Notes: generated by a model not told the origin, from the letters alone. Shown: positions 25,672 through 34,587, numbered from the stretch's first letter. The stretch is DNA of 64,000 nucleotides from an uncultured Tateyamaria sp. (GCF_947488715.1 NZ_CANLAG010000004.1:1-64000); one strand, 5' to 3'. Program-made: numbers and translations.

Positions 25672-28600
25672 ATGGACACGCCAAATGACTATTTGAACCA
25701 TTTGAAATCCCTGCTGAGCGCCGACGAGCTGGCGCAACTGTTGGACGATCCGGGGGCTTTTGGCGGGGACGCCGTCGAGGGTGTCGCCGTACCAGAGCCG
25801 GAAATGCGTATGGGTGCTGCGCCGATGCGCGGGCCAATTGGGGGTGGGCCGATTGGTGGCGGGCGCGCCATTATGCCGCCCACAGCCATCCGCGACACGA
25901 TCCAGAAGTTCGAGGCGGGCGAGACGCTGACCTTTGACGATGTGCTACAGGTCGAGGCGCTTATCCTGCCGCTCAAGCGGCCGGCCGTTCTGGTGCAGGA
26001 CAACGACTACCGGGTGGTGCATGATGCCTGGCTGCATCTCAACGATGCGGCGGGTCCGGCGCGGCGGCATATCCTGAATGCCTTGCCCGCCGTGGGGCGC
26101 ATCAACGTGCCCAGCAACGCGGCCATTCCCTATGCGGGGACTGGTTTTGTGGTCGGGCAGGGGCTGTTGATGACCAACCGCCATGTGGCCGAGCTTTTTG
26201 CTGATGGGCTGGGCCAGTCGGATGTGGCGCTCAAGCCCGGCGCGTCGGTCAACATTGATTTTCTGGCCGAACACGGGTCGGGTGCTGTGCAGCGACTGCA
26301 GGTGGTGAGTGTGCGCATGATCCACCCGTTCTGGGACATGGCGCTGCTCGAGGTTGAGGGGCTGGCCAGCGACGCCACTGTGCTGGAGCTGTCGCAGGCC
26401 GATCCGTCGTCGCTGCGCAACCGCGAGGTGGCGGTGATGGGCTATCCCGCCTTTGACCCACGCAACGACCGCGAGGTGCAGCACCGCCTGTTCAACCGCA
26501 TTTACAACGTCAAACGGATGCAGCCGGGGCTTTATACCAACCGCGCGAATGTGCGCAGTTTCGGCAATGTCGTCGGGGCCGTGGGGCATGATGCGTCGAC
26601 GCTGGGCGGCAATTCCGGCAGCGCGGTTGTCGATCTTGAGACAGGGCTTGTGGTGGGTCTGCATTTTGCCGGGCTCGAGGGGAAATCGAACTTTGCCGTG
26701 CCCACATCCGCGCTGGCGCGGGACCGGCATGTGACGCGGGCGGGCGTGTGCTTTGCCGGGGCGCGTCCCCGGCCGGGGCCAAGCCCATGGCGCGCGCACT
26801 GGGCCGCCATCGAACCCGATGCGCCCGAGGACACGTCCCACGATCACCAGACGCCGGATGCAGGCGCGGATGCCGGGGCAACCAATGGCGTGCAGGTGGT
26901 GTCGACCGGGCCCAACACGATGACGATCAATGTGCCGGTCACTCTGAGCGTCGGATTTGACGGAACCGGTGTGCAAGTCGCCGCAGGCACGGGCGGCGGC
27001 GGTGCGGCGGCCACACCCGCAGCGGATGCCACCGAACGCGCGGTCGAGCCCGCGCACGACCCCGACTACAGCACGCGGACAGGCTATGATCCGATGTTCC
27101 TCGGCGTGCCGGTCCCGATGCCCGAGGCGCTGAACACCGGCGATCTGTCGGTGCAGGCGTCGGGCGAGACGGTGCTGCACTACCACAACTTCTCGCTGGT
27201 GATGAACGCCAAGCGCCGTCTGGCGCAGATCACGGCGGCCAATGTGGATGCCAGTGACGCCGCCAAAGAGCCGGAGCCAGGCTTTGTCTACACCCGCACG
27301 TCGCTGAACGGTTTCACCCGCAAACATGACCGGGAAAAGTGGTTTCTCGATCCGCGCATCCCCGCGCGCGACCAGTTGCCGGACGTCTTTTACAACCGCG
27401 ACCGCACCGCCTTTGACAAAGGGCACATGGTGCGCCGCGAGGCCGTGGCCTTTGGCAGCAGCTTTGGTGATGTGCAGATGGCCAATGGCGACACGTTCCA
27501 TTCCACGAACTGTGCGCCGCAGGTCAAAGGGTTCAACCGCTCCAATCTGCGCGGCATCTGGGGCAAGCTCGAGAATGACGTGCTGGATGCCGCCGAAGAC
27601 GAACGCTGCGTTGTGTTCAGCGGCCCGGTCTTTGACGAAACGGACCCGGAATTTCATGGCCGTGATCTGGATGGCGACACCGTGGTGCAAATCCCCCAGC
27701 GCTTTTGGAAGATGATCATCACCTGGGACGGGGTTGGCCTGCGCACGCACGCCTACCTGCTGGAACAGGATCTGGACGACGTGCAGTTCGAATTTGCACG
27801 CGCGGGCGACTGGGTCGATCACGAGGTCGACCCCCGCGCGCTCGAAGACCTGCTGGGCACGGTTCGTTTTCCGCACCTGGCGGATGAGGGCAACGAAAAG
27901 ATGTCCCCGCAGGAATGGTCCGACCTCGTGCAGGACGAGGACACCACCGATCAGGAAATCCTCGACGTGTCGCTGATCATGCCGGGCGAGGGGGGCTTTG
28001 ACTTTCGCATCGTGCCCAACCCCGACTTTGTCGACATGTCCGGCGATGCACCCGGCACGGAAAACGCGATGGCGGTGGGCAATGATCTGGCCCGCTCACG
28101 GCGCGCGACCAAGTTCGACTTGCGCAAGACCTTTGGCAATGCGCCGGTGCTGGTGTCGGAAATGGACAGTTGGGGGCAGTTCCCCATCCTCATCGACGAA
28201 ATCGTGGATCACCTGAACAAGGGGTACAACGTCTATTCCGTGGGCGCGGCGGGGGACACCGCGAAAAACATGGTGCGCGGACCGATCCAGGATCGGGGTC
28301 AGGAATACATGCTGGCGCTCGACAAACAGCGGGACGAGGTACAGGGCTTTGTCTTTTCGGCGGCGGGCAATGACATCATCGGCGAAGACCCGGACACCGG
28401 GCGCGCGGCGCTGTTTGACCTGATCCTGCCGTTCAACGGTGACGCGGGGGACGTGGATGGCCATATCAACCACGCGCTTTTGCGGGAAAAGCTGAACATG
28501 CTGCGCGACATGTACACAGAGGTCATCGGCAAGATCCGCGCGGATGCTGATTTCAAGCAACTGCCGATCTTTGTGCACGGCTATGACTATCCGTTCCCCT

Positions 28601-28920
28601 ATCCCTGGATCGGGGACAAACGCAATCCGGTCCACGCGGCCAAGGACAAGTGGCTGGGCACACCGTTTACGGCGCGCGACATCCACGACAAGACGCTGCG
28701 GCGCGAGATCATCAAGGTGTTCATCGACGATCTCTACGACATGCTGAACGGTCTGGCGGGCGATCCGCAAACCAGTCAGGTCTGGGTGGTGGATTGCCGG
28801 GGGGCGATGCCGCATGTGTCGGACTGGATCGACGAGATCCACGGCACATCGCGCGGCTTTGCCAAGGTCACGGCCAAGTTCCGCGAACGCCTGCTTGAGG
28901 CGGGTGTGCCGCCGAAATAG
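25672..28920 (+). CDS. Trypsin-like protease / NUC endonuclease / SGNH-hydrolase fusion
   Basis: A 1082-residue protein without a signal peptide. A short helical head (1-30) and a Gly-rich linker (50-65) lead into a trypsin-fold protease: His171 in LLMTNRHVAELF, Asp222 in PFWDMALLEVEG, Ser315 in LGGNSGSAVV. A linker (380-460) follows. The DNA/RNA non-specific endonuclease spans about 480-735, with DKGH (582-585) in place of the usual DRGH and metal-binding Asn613 in STNCAPQ. From about 800 the protein resembles an SGNH hydrolase: Ser833 in SEMDSWGQFP, AGND (898-901), and Asp1054/His1057 in WIDEIHGTS. The ATG follows GAGGTGCCGTT. The order of three catalytic modules is unusual. Confidence 0.85.
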   Translation: MDTPNDYLNHLKSLLSADELAQLLDDPGAFGGDAVEGVAVPEPEMRMGAAPMRGPIGGGPIGGGRAIMPPTAIRDTIQKFEAGETLTFDDVLQVEALILPLKRPAVLVQDNDYRVVHDAWLHLNDAAGPARRHILNALPAVGRINVPSNAAIPYAGTGFVVGQGLLMTNRHVAELFADGLGQSDVALKPGASVNIDFLAEHGSGAVQRLQVVSVRMIHPFWDMALLEVEGLASDATVLELSQADPSSLRNREVAVMGYPAFDPRNDREVQHRLFNRIYNVKRMQPGLYTNRANVRSFGNVVGAVGHDASTLGGNSGSAVVDLETGLVVGLHFAGLEGKSNFAVPTSALARDRHVTRAGVCFAGARPRPGPSPWRAHWAAIEPDAPEDTSHDHQTPDAGADAGATNGVQVVSTGPNTMTINVPVTLSVGFDGTGVQVAAGTGGGGAAATPAADATERAVEPAHDPDYSTRTGYDPMFLGVPVPMPEALNTGDLSVQASGETVLHYHNFSLVMNAKRRLAQITAANVDASDAAKEPEPGFVYTRTSLNGFTRKHDREKWFLDPRIPARDQLPDVFYNRDRTAFDKGHMVRREAVAFGSSFGDVQMANGDTFHSTNCAPQVKGFNRSNLRGIWGKLENDVLDAAEDERCVVFSGPVFDETDPEFHGRDLDGDTVVQIPQRFWKMIITWDGVGLRTHAYLLEQDLDDVQFEFARAGDWVDHEVDPRALEDLLGTVRFPHLADEGNEKMSPQEWSDLVQDEDTTDQEILDVSLIMPGEGGFDFRIVPNPDFVDMSGDAPGTENAMAVGNDLARSRRATKFDLRKTFGNAPVLVSEMDSWGQFPILIDEIVDHLNKGYNVYSVGAAGDTAKNMVRGPIQDRGQEYMLALDKQRDEVQGFVFSAAGNDIIGEDPDTGRAALFDLILPFNGDAGDVDGHINHALLREKLNMLRDMYTEVIGKIRADADFKQLPIFVHGYDYPFPYPWIGDKRNPVHAAKDKWLGTPFTARDIHDKTLRREIIKVFIDDLYDMLNGLAGDPQTSQVWVVDCRGAMPHVSDWIDEIHGTSRGFAKVTAKFRERLLEAGVPPK

Positions 28921-28942
28921 GGGCGCATGGTGCGTTGTGGGT

Positions 28943-29039
28943 GTAGGGTGCGCGGTTCCCGCGCACCTCTGGGTCAGGGCAAGGTGCGCGTTGAACGCGC
29001 ACCAGCGATTTGGGAAGGTGCGCGATGAACGCGCACCTT
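28943..29039. repeat. Three tandem GGTGCGCG palindromes (REP-like) between convergent genes
   Basis: Hairpin 1: GGTGCGCGG (28947-28955) and CCGCGCACC (28959-28967), introduced by GTAG. Hairpin 2: GGTGCGCGTT and AACGCGCACC at 28983-29003. Hairpin 3: AAGGTGCGCG (29015-29024) and CGCGCACCTT (29030-29039) with a 5-nt loop. They fill the gap between two convergent stops, so they probably act as a bidirectional terminator or barrier. The 13-mer GTAGGGTGCGCGG recurs at 36256. Confidence 0.7.
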
Positions 29040-29046
29040 GCGGGCC

Positions 29047-31245
29047 TTAGGCCGCCGCTGATGCCTCGGGGCCAAAGCGGCCATAGAACGTCTGGTTCTT
29101 GTCGGCCATCTCGCGCAGCAGGGCGGGGCATTTGAACCGTTCGCCGTAGGTCGCCTCCAACTGGTCGCAGCGTTCCGCCGCATAGGGCGCGCCGATGATG
29201 TCCAGCCAGCTGAACGGACCGCCCGACCACGGGGCAAAGCCCCAGCCTAGGATCGCGCCCACGTCGCCTTCGCGGATGTCCATCAGCACACCCTCTTCGA
29301 GCGCACGCACAGCCTCAAGCACCTGGCTGAACAACAGGCGGTGCTGCACTTCGGTCACCTCGGGCTGGTCGTCCATCGCCGGGTACTTGTCGTTCAGACC
29401 GTCCCAGAGGCCCACGCGCTTGCCCTTGTCGTCATAGGCATAGAACCCCGCGTTGGCCTTGCGGCCCAAACGCCCCTCGGCTTCGAGCCAAAAGATCAGA
29501 TCATCCGCGCCCGACTTGGGATAGGCGTCGCCCATCGCGGCCATGGTCGCACGCGCGATCTTGGCACCCAGATCGATGGCCGTCTCGTCGGTCAGTTGCA
29601 GCGGACCCAGTGGCATGCCCACCAGCTTGGCCGCGTTCTCGATCAGCGCAGGCTCGATGCCCTCGGTCACCATCCGCGCGCCTTCGTTGACGTAAGGAAT
29701 GATGCAGCGGTTGGCATAGAAGAACCGCGCGTCGTTGACCACGATGGGCGTCTTGCGGATCTGACGCACGTAGTCCAGCGCCTTAGCCACCGCACGGTCG
29801 CCGGTGTTGGCACCCTTGATGATTTCGACCAGCGCCATCTTTTCGACCGGCGAAAAGAAGTGGATGCCGATGAACTGATCCTGATTGCCCGACGCCTTGG
29901 CCAGCTCCGAGATCGGCAGGGTCGAGGTGTTGGAGGCAAAGATGCAGGTGTCGGGGATGATCGCCTCGACCTTTGCGGTGATCTCGGCCTTGACGGCTGG
30001 GTCCTCGAACACCGCCTCGATGATCAGGTCACAGCCCGCCAGCGCCTGCAGATCGGATGTCGCGTTGATCCGCGCCAGCAGGGCGTCGCCCTTTTCCTGC
30101 GTGGTCTTGCGGCGCTTGATCCCGCCTTCGACGTATTTCGCGGCATAGGCTTTGCCCTTGTCGGCGGCCTCTTGGTCGCGGTCGATCAGCACGACGTCGA
30201 TGCCCGCCTGCGCCGACACCAGCGCGATGCCCGCACCCATCAGGCCCGCGCCCAGCACGCCCAGTTTCTGCACCCGTTGATCGGGCACACCGGCGGGGCG
30301 CACAGCGCCTTTTTCCAATGCTTCCTTGTTCAGGAACAGCGACCGGATCATCGCCCCGGACGAGGGGTTCATCAGCACGTTGGTGAACCAGCGCGCCTCG
30401 ATCTTGAGCGCGGTGTCAAAGGGCACCAGCGCGCCCTCATAGACGGCCGACAGCAGCGCCTTGGCCGCCGGGTACACGCCCTGCGTCTTGCCGTGCACCA
30501 TCGCGGCAGCACCGACAAATGTCATGAATCCCGCAGGGTGGTAGGGCGCGCCGCCGGGCATCTTGTAGCCTTTGGCGTCCCAGGGTTTGAGAATGTCGGC
30601 ATCGGTGGCGTTCAGCACCCATTCGCGCGCGGCTGCAACCGGATCATCGACCACTTCGTCGACCAGCTTGCCCTTGGCCTTGTCAGGGGAAACCATCCGC
30701 CCCTCAAGCAGGAAGGGCGAGGCCTCCATCGCGCCCAGTTTGCGCGCCAGACGGGTTGTGCCACCCGCGCCGGGGAAGATGCCGACCATGATCTCGGGCA
30801 GGCCCACCTTGGCCTTGGGGTTGTTGGCCATGAAAATGCGGTGCGTGGCCAGCGGCAGCTCCAGCCCGATGCCAGCGGCGGTGCCGGGCAGGGCGGCGGC
30901 AATCGGCTTGCCGCCCTTGTTGGTCTTGGGATCCATGCCCGCGCGTTCGATCTTGCGCAGCAGGCCGTGCATTTTCATCGTGCCCTCGAACAGGCCGCGC
31001 GCCGGGTCGTCGCCTGCGTCGGCCTTCATCTTGGCCAACAGGTTCAGGTCCATGCCCCCGGCAAATGTGTCCTTGCCGCTGGTGATCACGACACCTTTGA
31101 CCGCGTCATCGGCCAGCACGTCGTCGATCAGGTCATTCAGGGTCTCCAACCCCTCAAAGGACATCACGTTCATGGATTTGTCGGTGACGTCCCATGTGAT
31201 CGTGGCGACGCCGTCGGCGTCCTTGCTCAGTGTAAAGTCGGCCAT
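29047..31245 (-). CDS. fadJ: Enoyl-CoA hydratase / 3-hydroxyacyl-CoA dehydrogenase, beta-oxidation bifunctional enzyme
   Basis: A 732-residue fusion performing the second and third steps of fatty-acid beta-oxidation. The crotonase domain (1-200) has the oxyanion and acid/base segments GTAAGIGLELPLATH (Glu129) and GLPEIMVGIFPGAGG (Glu151). The dehydrogenase Rossmann motif GAGLMGAG is at 332-339, and the catalytic His is in FIGIHFFSPVEKM. The ATG at 31245 follows GGAAAGGACC. The start lies inside the end of the upstream NTF2-like gene (19-bp overlap). Upstream in the same operon is the thiolase that completes the cycle. Confidence 0.95.
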   Translation of the reverse strand: MADFTLSKDADGVATITWDVTDKSMNVMSFEGLETLNDLIDDVLADDAVKGVVITSGKDTFAGGMDLNLLAKMKADAGDDPARGLFEGTMKMHGLLRKIERAGMDPKTNKGGKPIAAALPGTAAGIGLELPLATHRIFMANNPKAKVGLPEIMVGIFPGAGGTTRLARKLGAMEASPFLLEGRMVSPDKAKGKLVDEVVDDPVAAAREWVLNATDADILKPWDAKGYKMPGGAPYHPAGFMTFVGAAAMVHGKTQGVYPAAKALLSAVYEGALVPFDTALKIEARWFTNVLMNPSSGAMIRSLFLNKEALEKGAVRPAGVPDQRVQKLGVLGAGLMGAGIALVSAQAGIDVVLIDRDQEAADKGKAYAAKYVEGGIKRRKTTQEKGDALLARINATSDLQALAGCDLIIEAVFEDPAVKAEITAKVEAIIPDTCIFASNTSTLPISELAKASGNQDQFIGIHFFSPVEKMALVEIIKGANTGDRAVAKALDYVRQIRKTPIVVNDARFFYANRCIIPYVNEGARMVTEGIEPALIENAAKLVGMPLGPLQLTDETAIDLGAKIARATMAAMGDAYPKSGADDLIFWLEAEGRLGRKANAGFYAYDDKGKRVGLWDGLNDKYPAMDDQPEVTEVQHRLLFSQVLEAVRALEEGVLMDIREGDVGAILGWGFAPWSGGPFSWLDIIGAPYAAERCDQLEATYGERFKCPALLREMADKNQTFYGRFGPEASAAA

Positions 31246-32183
31246 GATTTGGTCCTTTCCTGGATTTCGCGATGCGTCAGCAGGGCCTCGGTTGGCTCTG
31301 GCGCGTTATAGGGATATGTTGGGTTTGATAGGGCGTTGGTGACGTGCTTGAGCTTCCATTGCACGCCGTCCCGACGCAGGATCATGCGGGATTTGATGGG
31401 CGGCAGGCTTTCTTCGCCGCCCTTGCGGAACACGGTGTCGTGGTAGCCACAGATCAGGTCAGCCCCAAGGAACTGCGCCGATGTGGCCAGCCGCGCCATG
31501 GCGTCGGCCTTGTCACCCGAGATGATGTCCACCGTCATGTCAAAGAACGGGCGGATGTCCTCGGGCGCGCGGATCTGGGTGTCGACGTGGTCGCTGTGTG
31601 AGGTATAGGGCATGTCGCACAGCGCACAGTAGGCGGCAAAGTCGTTCTGCGCTGTGGCCCCGGTCAACCGGTCCAGAAAGGACTGGTAAAGCGACATCGG
31701 CGTCGCCGCCGTCCGGCGCACGTCATTGCGGGGCGCATGTGCAGGCAGGTTGCCGTGATCCGCGACCCGCAACAGGTCAATCGGCCAGCTCACCGCCGAC
31801 AGCGTGCTTTCCTCTTCGATCACACGCCAGGTGCCCTGGTTCTGTTGCAAGACGATGCGGTTGTCGTAGCTGGGCACCATGGCGGCGGCATTGCGCAACG
31901 CATGGGTGACGTAATAGCCCTGAATGTAGTCGTCGCTCAGGAACTCCGCCTCGGTCACCAGCCGGATGAACTGGTTGACGCCCAGACTGTGCAACGACCC
32001 GGTAAAGGCCGTCACACCGCGTTCAAAATCCGCCTCGGTTTCGACAATCATCTCGGACCCGACCAGCACCTGACGGCACGGCAACAGAACCGTTTTGCGC
32101 AAGGTCGCCACATCCCCCGCCAGCAGCGCGCGCGACTGGGTGTCGAGCACATCCTGAAGAAGTGTCATGGCGTCCTTGAGCAT
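31227..32183 (-). CDS. Tandem NTF2/SnoaL-like protein inside the beta-oxidation operon
   Basis: A 318-residue protein made of two alpha+beta-cone (NTF2-like) halves: residues 1-145 (LLQDVLDTQSRALLAGDVAT ... GTWRVIEEESTLSAVSWPI) and 165-305 (MSLYQSFLDRLTGATAQNDF ... DGVQWKLKHVTNALSNP). The two halves resemble each other in layout. No catalytic residues can be assigned. The ATG at 32183 follows GAGGACCGAACC; GTG at 32198 is possible. It lies 27 bp after the thiolase and overlaps fadJ, so it is translated as part of the fatty-acid operon. A binding or accessory role in acyl metabolism is inference. Confidence 0.72.
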   Translation of the reverse strand: MLKDAMTLLQDVLDTQSRALLAGDVATLRKTVLLPCRQVLVGSEMIVETEADFERGVTAFTGSLHSLGVNQFIRLVTEAEFLSDDYIQGYYVTHALRNAAAMVPSYDNRIVLQQNQGTWRVIEEESTLSAVSWPIDLLRVADHGNLPAHAPRNDVRRTAATPMSLYQSFLDRLTGATAQNDFAAYCALCDMPYTSHSDHVDTQIRAPEDIRPFFDMTVDIISGDKADAMARLATSAQFLGADLICGYHDTVFRKGGEESLPPIKSRMILRRDGVQWKLKHVTNALSNPTYPYNAPEPTEALLTHREIQERTKSWPTLH

Positions 32184-32210
32184 CGGTTCGGTCCTCACCT
32201 GCTGTCCGCG

Positions 32211-33422
32211 TCAGACGCGTTCAATGATGGTGGCGGCACCCATGCCGGAGGCCACACAGAGCGTCGCCAGACCGGTCTCCTTGTCTGCACGCTCCATCTC
32301 GTCCAGCAGCGTGCCAAGGATCATGGCACCGGTCGCGCCCAGCGGGTGACCCATCGCAATGGCACCGCCATTCACGTTGACCTTATCATGGTCCACGTCA
32401 AACGCCTGCATGAAACGCAGAACCACGGCGGCAAAGGCCTCGTTCACCTCAAAGAGGTCGATGTCTTTGATGTTCATGCCGTTGTCGGCCAGGATCTTTT
32501 CGGTGACGGGCACAGGGCCGGTCAGGTTGATGGTAGGATCGGTGCCGATCTTGGCCGTGGCACGGATGCGCGCGCGGGGTTTCAGGCCCCACTTCTCGCC
32601 AAATTCCTTGTTGCCGATCAGGATCGCCGCAGCGCCGTCCACGATACCAGACGAGTTGCCGGCGTGGTGCACGTGGTTGATCCGCTCCAGATGCGGGTAT
32701 TTCATCAGCGCGACCTTGTCGAAGCCGGGCATGACCTCGCCCATCGCCTGAAAGGCGGGGTTCAGGCTGCCCAGGCTCTGCATGTCGGTCTGGGGGCGCA
32801 TGTATTCATCGTGATCCAGGATCGACAGCCCGTTGATGTCGCGCACCGTCAGGACCGAGCCGTCAAACCGGCGGTCGTCCCACGCGGCCTTGGCACGGCG
32901 CTGGCTTTCGACGGAATAGGTGTCGACGTCATCACGGCTGAATCCGTATTCGGTGGCAATGATGTCGGCGCTGATGCCCTGCGGCACAAAGTATGTCTCC
33001 ATCGCCAGCGACGGATCGGCGGCAATCGCGGCCCCGTCCGAGCCCATGGGCACGCGGCCCATCATCTCGACCCCGCCCGCGATATAGGCGTCACCGGCCC
33101 CGCCGCGCACCTGGTTGGCCGACAGGTTGACGGCCTCAAGCCCGCTGGCACAGAACCGGTTGATCGCCAGACCGGGGATCGCTTCGTCCAGATCCGAGGC
33201 CAGAACCGCGCTGCGCGCCAGGTTGCCGCCCTGTTCCATCACCTGCGTGACGTTGCCCCAGATCACGTCCTCGACCGCGTGACCGTCGAGGTTGTTGCGT
33301 TCCTTGAGGGCGTTCAGGGTCTGCGCGCTCAGGCGCAGCGATGTCACTTCGTGCAAAGCGCCGTCCTTGCGGCCCTTGCCGCGCGGCGTGCGGATGGCGT
33401 CGTAGATATAGGCTTCGGTCAT
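32211..33422 (-). CDS. Acetyl-CoA acyltransferase (thiolase)
   Basis: A 403-residue thiolase that cleaves 3-ketoacyl-CoA with CoA. The nucleophilic Cys91 lies in NRFCASGLEAVN. The family motif VNEAFAAV and the GGAIAMGHPLGATGA segment with catalytic His are present, and the second Cys is in LCVASGMGAA. FadA/FadI-type role is supported by the downstream fadJ. AAAGGACGAACACG precedes the ATG at 33422. A perfect GTTTACGTAAAC palindrome lies 86 bp upstream of the start. Confidence 0.94.
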   Translation of the reverse strand: MTEAYIYDAIRTPRGKGRKDGALHEVTSLRLSAQTLNALKERNNLDGHAVEDVIWGNVTQVMEQGGNLARSAVLASDLDEAIPGLAINRFCASGLEAVNLSANQVRGGAGDAYIAGGVEMMGRVPMGSDGAAIAADPSLAMETYFVPQGISADIIATEYGFSRDDVDTYSVESQRRAKAAWDDRRFDGSVLTVRDINGLSILDHDEYMRPQTDMQSLGSLNPAFQAMGEVMPGFDKVALMKYPHLERINHVHHAGNSSGIVDGAAAILIGNKEFGEKWGLKPRARIRATAKIGTDPTINLTGPVPVTEKILADNGMNIKDIDLFEVNEAFAAVVLRFMQAFDVDHDKVNVNGGAIAMGHPLGATGAMILGTLLDEMERADKETGLATLCVASGMGAATIIERV

Positions 33423-33507
33423 CGTGTTCGTCCTTTTGCCAGGGGCGTGTGCGTTAAGTCCTAGGTGGGGTAGACCGGATGGTCTAATCAAGCGTGACGT
33501 TGCGGCG

Positions 33508-33519
33508 GTTTACGTAAAC
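33508..33519. promoter_or_regulatory. GTTTACGTAAAC palindrome, candidate MerR/LiuR-type operator before the thiolase
   Basis: A perfect 12-bp palindrome, preceded by GTGACGTTGCGGC. It resembles the TTTACGTAAACG-type sites of LiuR, the MerR-family regulator of acyl-CoA catabolism. It lies within the 3' end of the yidD-like frame, 86 bp upstream of the thiolase start. A MerR gene of the right kind is 5 kb away in the same cluster. Confidence 0.5.
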
Positions 33520-33529
33520 TTTGGTTGGG

Positions 33530-33910
33530 TCAGGGGCTGCACGCGCAAGCATCACAGCCTCCGCACCCGTCCGCCGCATCCGATTTGCCCCTGCCGCAGG
33601 GCGATGGGTCGCAACCACAACAGAGCGACGGGTCGCATTTGTCGTACCAACGGGATTTTTTGGGTTTGCGGCTGCGCTCTTGCGGGTCGTCTTCGGTGCG
33701 CAGATGCAGAGCCGCCGCCTTGCAGGCCGCAAAACGCCTGCGTATGGCGGGCAAGGAAGCCAGCAGGCCGTGATCGCGGATATGCGCCTTGGCAAACCCT
33801 GAACACCCCGTGCCGCCATGTGCCACGCGGTAGGCGCAACTGAACCCTTTGCGCGGCGAGACAAAGCGTTGATACGCCCAGATCCCCGACAAGGCGGCAC
33901 GGCTCAGCAT
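33530..33910 (-). CDS. yidD: YidD-like membrane protein insertion efficiency factor with Cys-rich tail
   Basis: A 126-residue protein. Residues 1-65 match the YidD core (LSGIWAYQRFVSPRKGFSCAY ... GFAKAHIRDHGLLASLPAIRR), including the amphipathic start and the Cys positions at 25 and 36. The last 60 residues (DDPQERSRKPKKSRWYDK then nine cysteines between 92 and 124) are not part of standard YidD and could bind metal. YidD normally sits beside rnpA and yidC; here it follows a GST gene by 3 bp in a fatty-acid cluster. It is plausibly a lineage-specific paralogue. Confidence 0.68.
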   Translation of the reverse strand: MLSRAALSGIWAYQRFVSPRKGFSCAYRVAHGGTGCSGFAKAHIRDHGLLASLPAIRRRFAACKAAALHLRTEDDPQERSRKPKKSRWYDKCDPSLCCGCDPSPCGRGKSDAADGCGGCDACACSP

Positions 33911-33913
33911 GGC

Positions 33914-34546
33914 TCAGGCCCGGTCCGCCGGAGAGCCGGGCATGAGATCATAGGGACCCTTCCACCCCGGTGTCTGCGCGATGTTGTCCAACCAGCGGTC
34001 GATATGGGGCCAGTCGGCGCGGTCAAACCCAAATGGCTCGGGATAATAGAGATAGCTGCAACAGCTGAAGTCCGCATTGGTGAGGCCATCGCCCACAATC
34101 CAGTCACGCCCGGCAAGATGCGTGTTCAGCACGGTGTATGCGCCCTTGAGACGGCCCTGGTAAAAGGCAATGACCTCTTGCGGGCGCTTTTCTTCGGGCA
34201 GGAAGTTCATGAGAAACCGCGCAACCCCGGCCATCGAGCTGAGCTTGTGATTGTCCCACAACACCCAACGCAGCACCTCATAGCGGTCATCCCCGTCGCC
34301 GCCGAACTTGCCGGTCTTGTCAGAGATGTATTGCTGGATCACGCCGGACTGGCTGATCCTGCGGTCGCCGTCTATGAGCAAAGGCGCCTCACCCATGGTG
34401 TTGAGGGCGCGGTATTCCTCTGTGCGCGCCGCCCCGCCAAAAAAGTCGACATAGACGGGTTCCCATTCAAGCCCGGACAGCTCCAGCGCCAGTGCCGCCT
34501 TGTACGAGTTTCCGCTTTCACCAAAGCAGTGCAGTTTCAGGGTCAT
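33914..34546 (-). CDS. Glutathione S-transferase family protein
   Basis: A 210-residue cytosolic GST. The thioredoxin-like N-domain begins LKLHCFGESGNSYKAALALE and includes the cis-Pro segment TMGEAPLLIDGDRRISQSGVI with the SQSG/ES-type glutathione gamma-Glu site. The alpha-helical C-domain follows (WVLWDNHKLSSMAGVARF ... GDGLTNADFSCCSYLYY). Substrate unknown; detoxification of reactive acyl products would fit the neighbours. It lies 3 bp upstream of the yidD-like gene. Confidence 0.86.
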   Translation of the reverse strand: MTLKLHCFGESGNSYKAALALELSGLEWEPVYVDFFGGAARTEEYRALNTMGEAPLLIDGDRRISQSGVIQQYISDKTGKFGGDGDDRYEVLRWVLWDNHKLSSMAGVARFLMNFLPEEKRPQEVIAFYQGRLKGAYTVLNTHLAGRDWIVGDGLTNADFSCCSYLYYPEPFGFDRADWPHIDRWLDNIAQTPGWKGPYDLMPGSPADRA

Positions 34547-34587
34547 TTACGCAGGCCTTTCCGGTCGCTTGAGTTGATCCGGCCGGA

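Noticed and set aside
29341-31311. A 656-codon plus-strand frame opposite fadJ
   Set aside because: Shadow of fadJ; low-complexity His/Arg/Gln composition.
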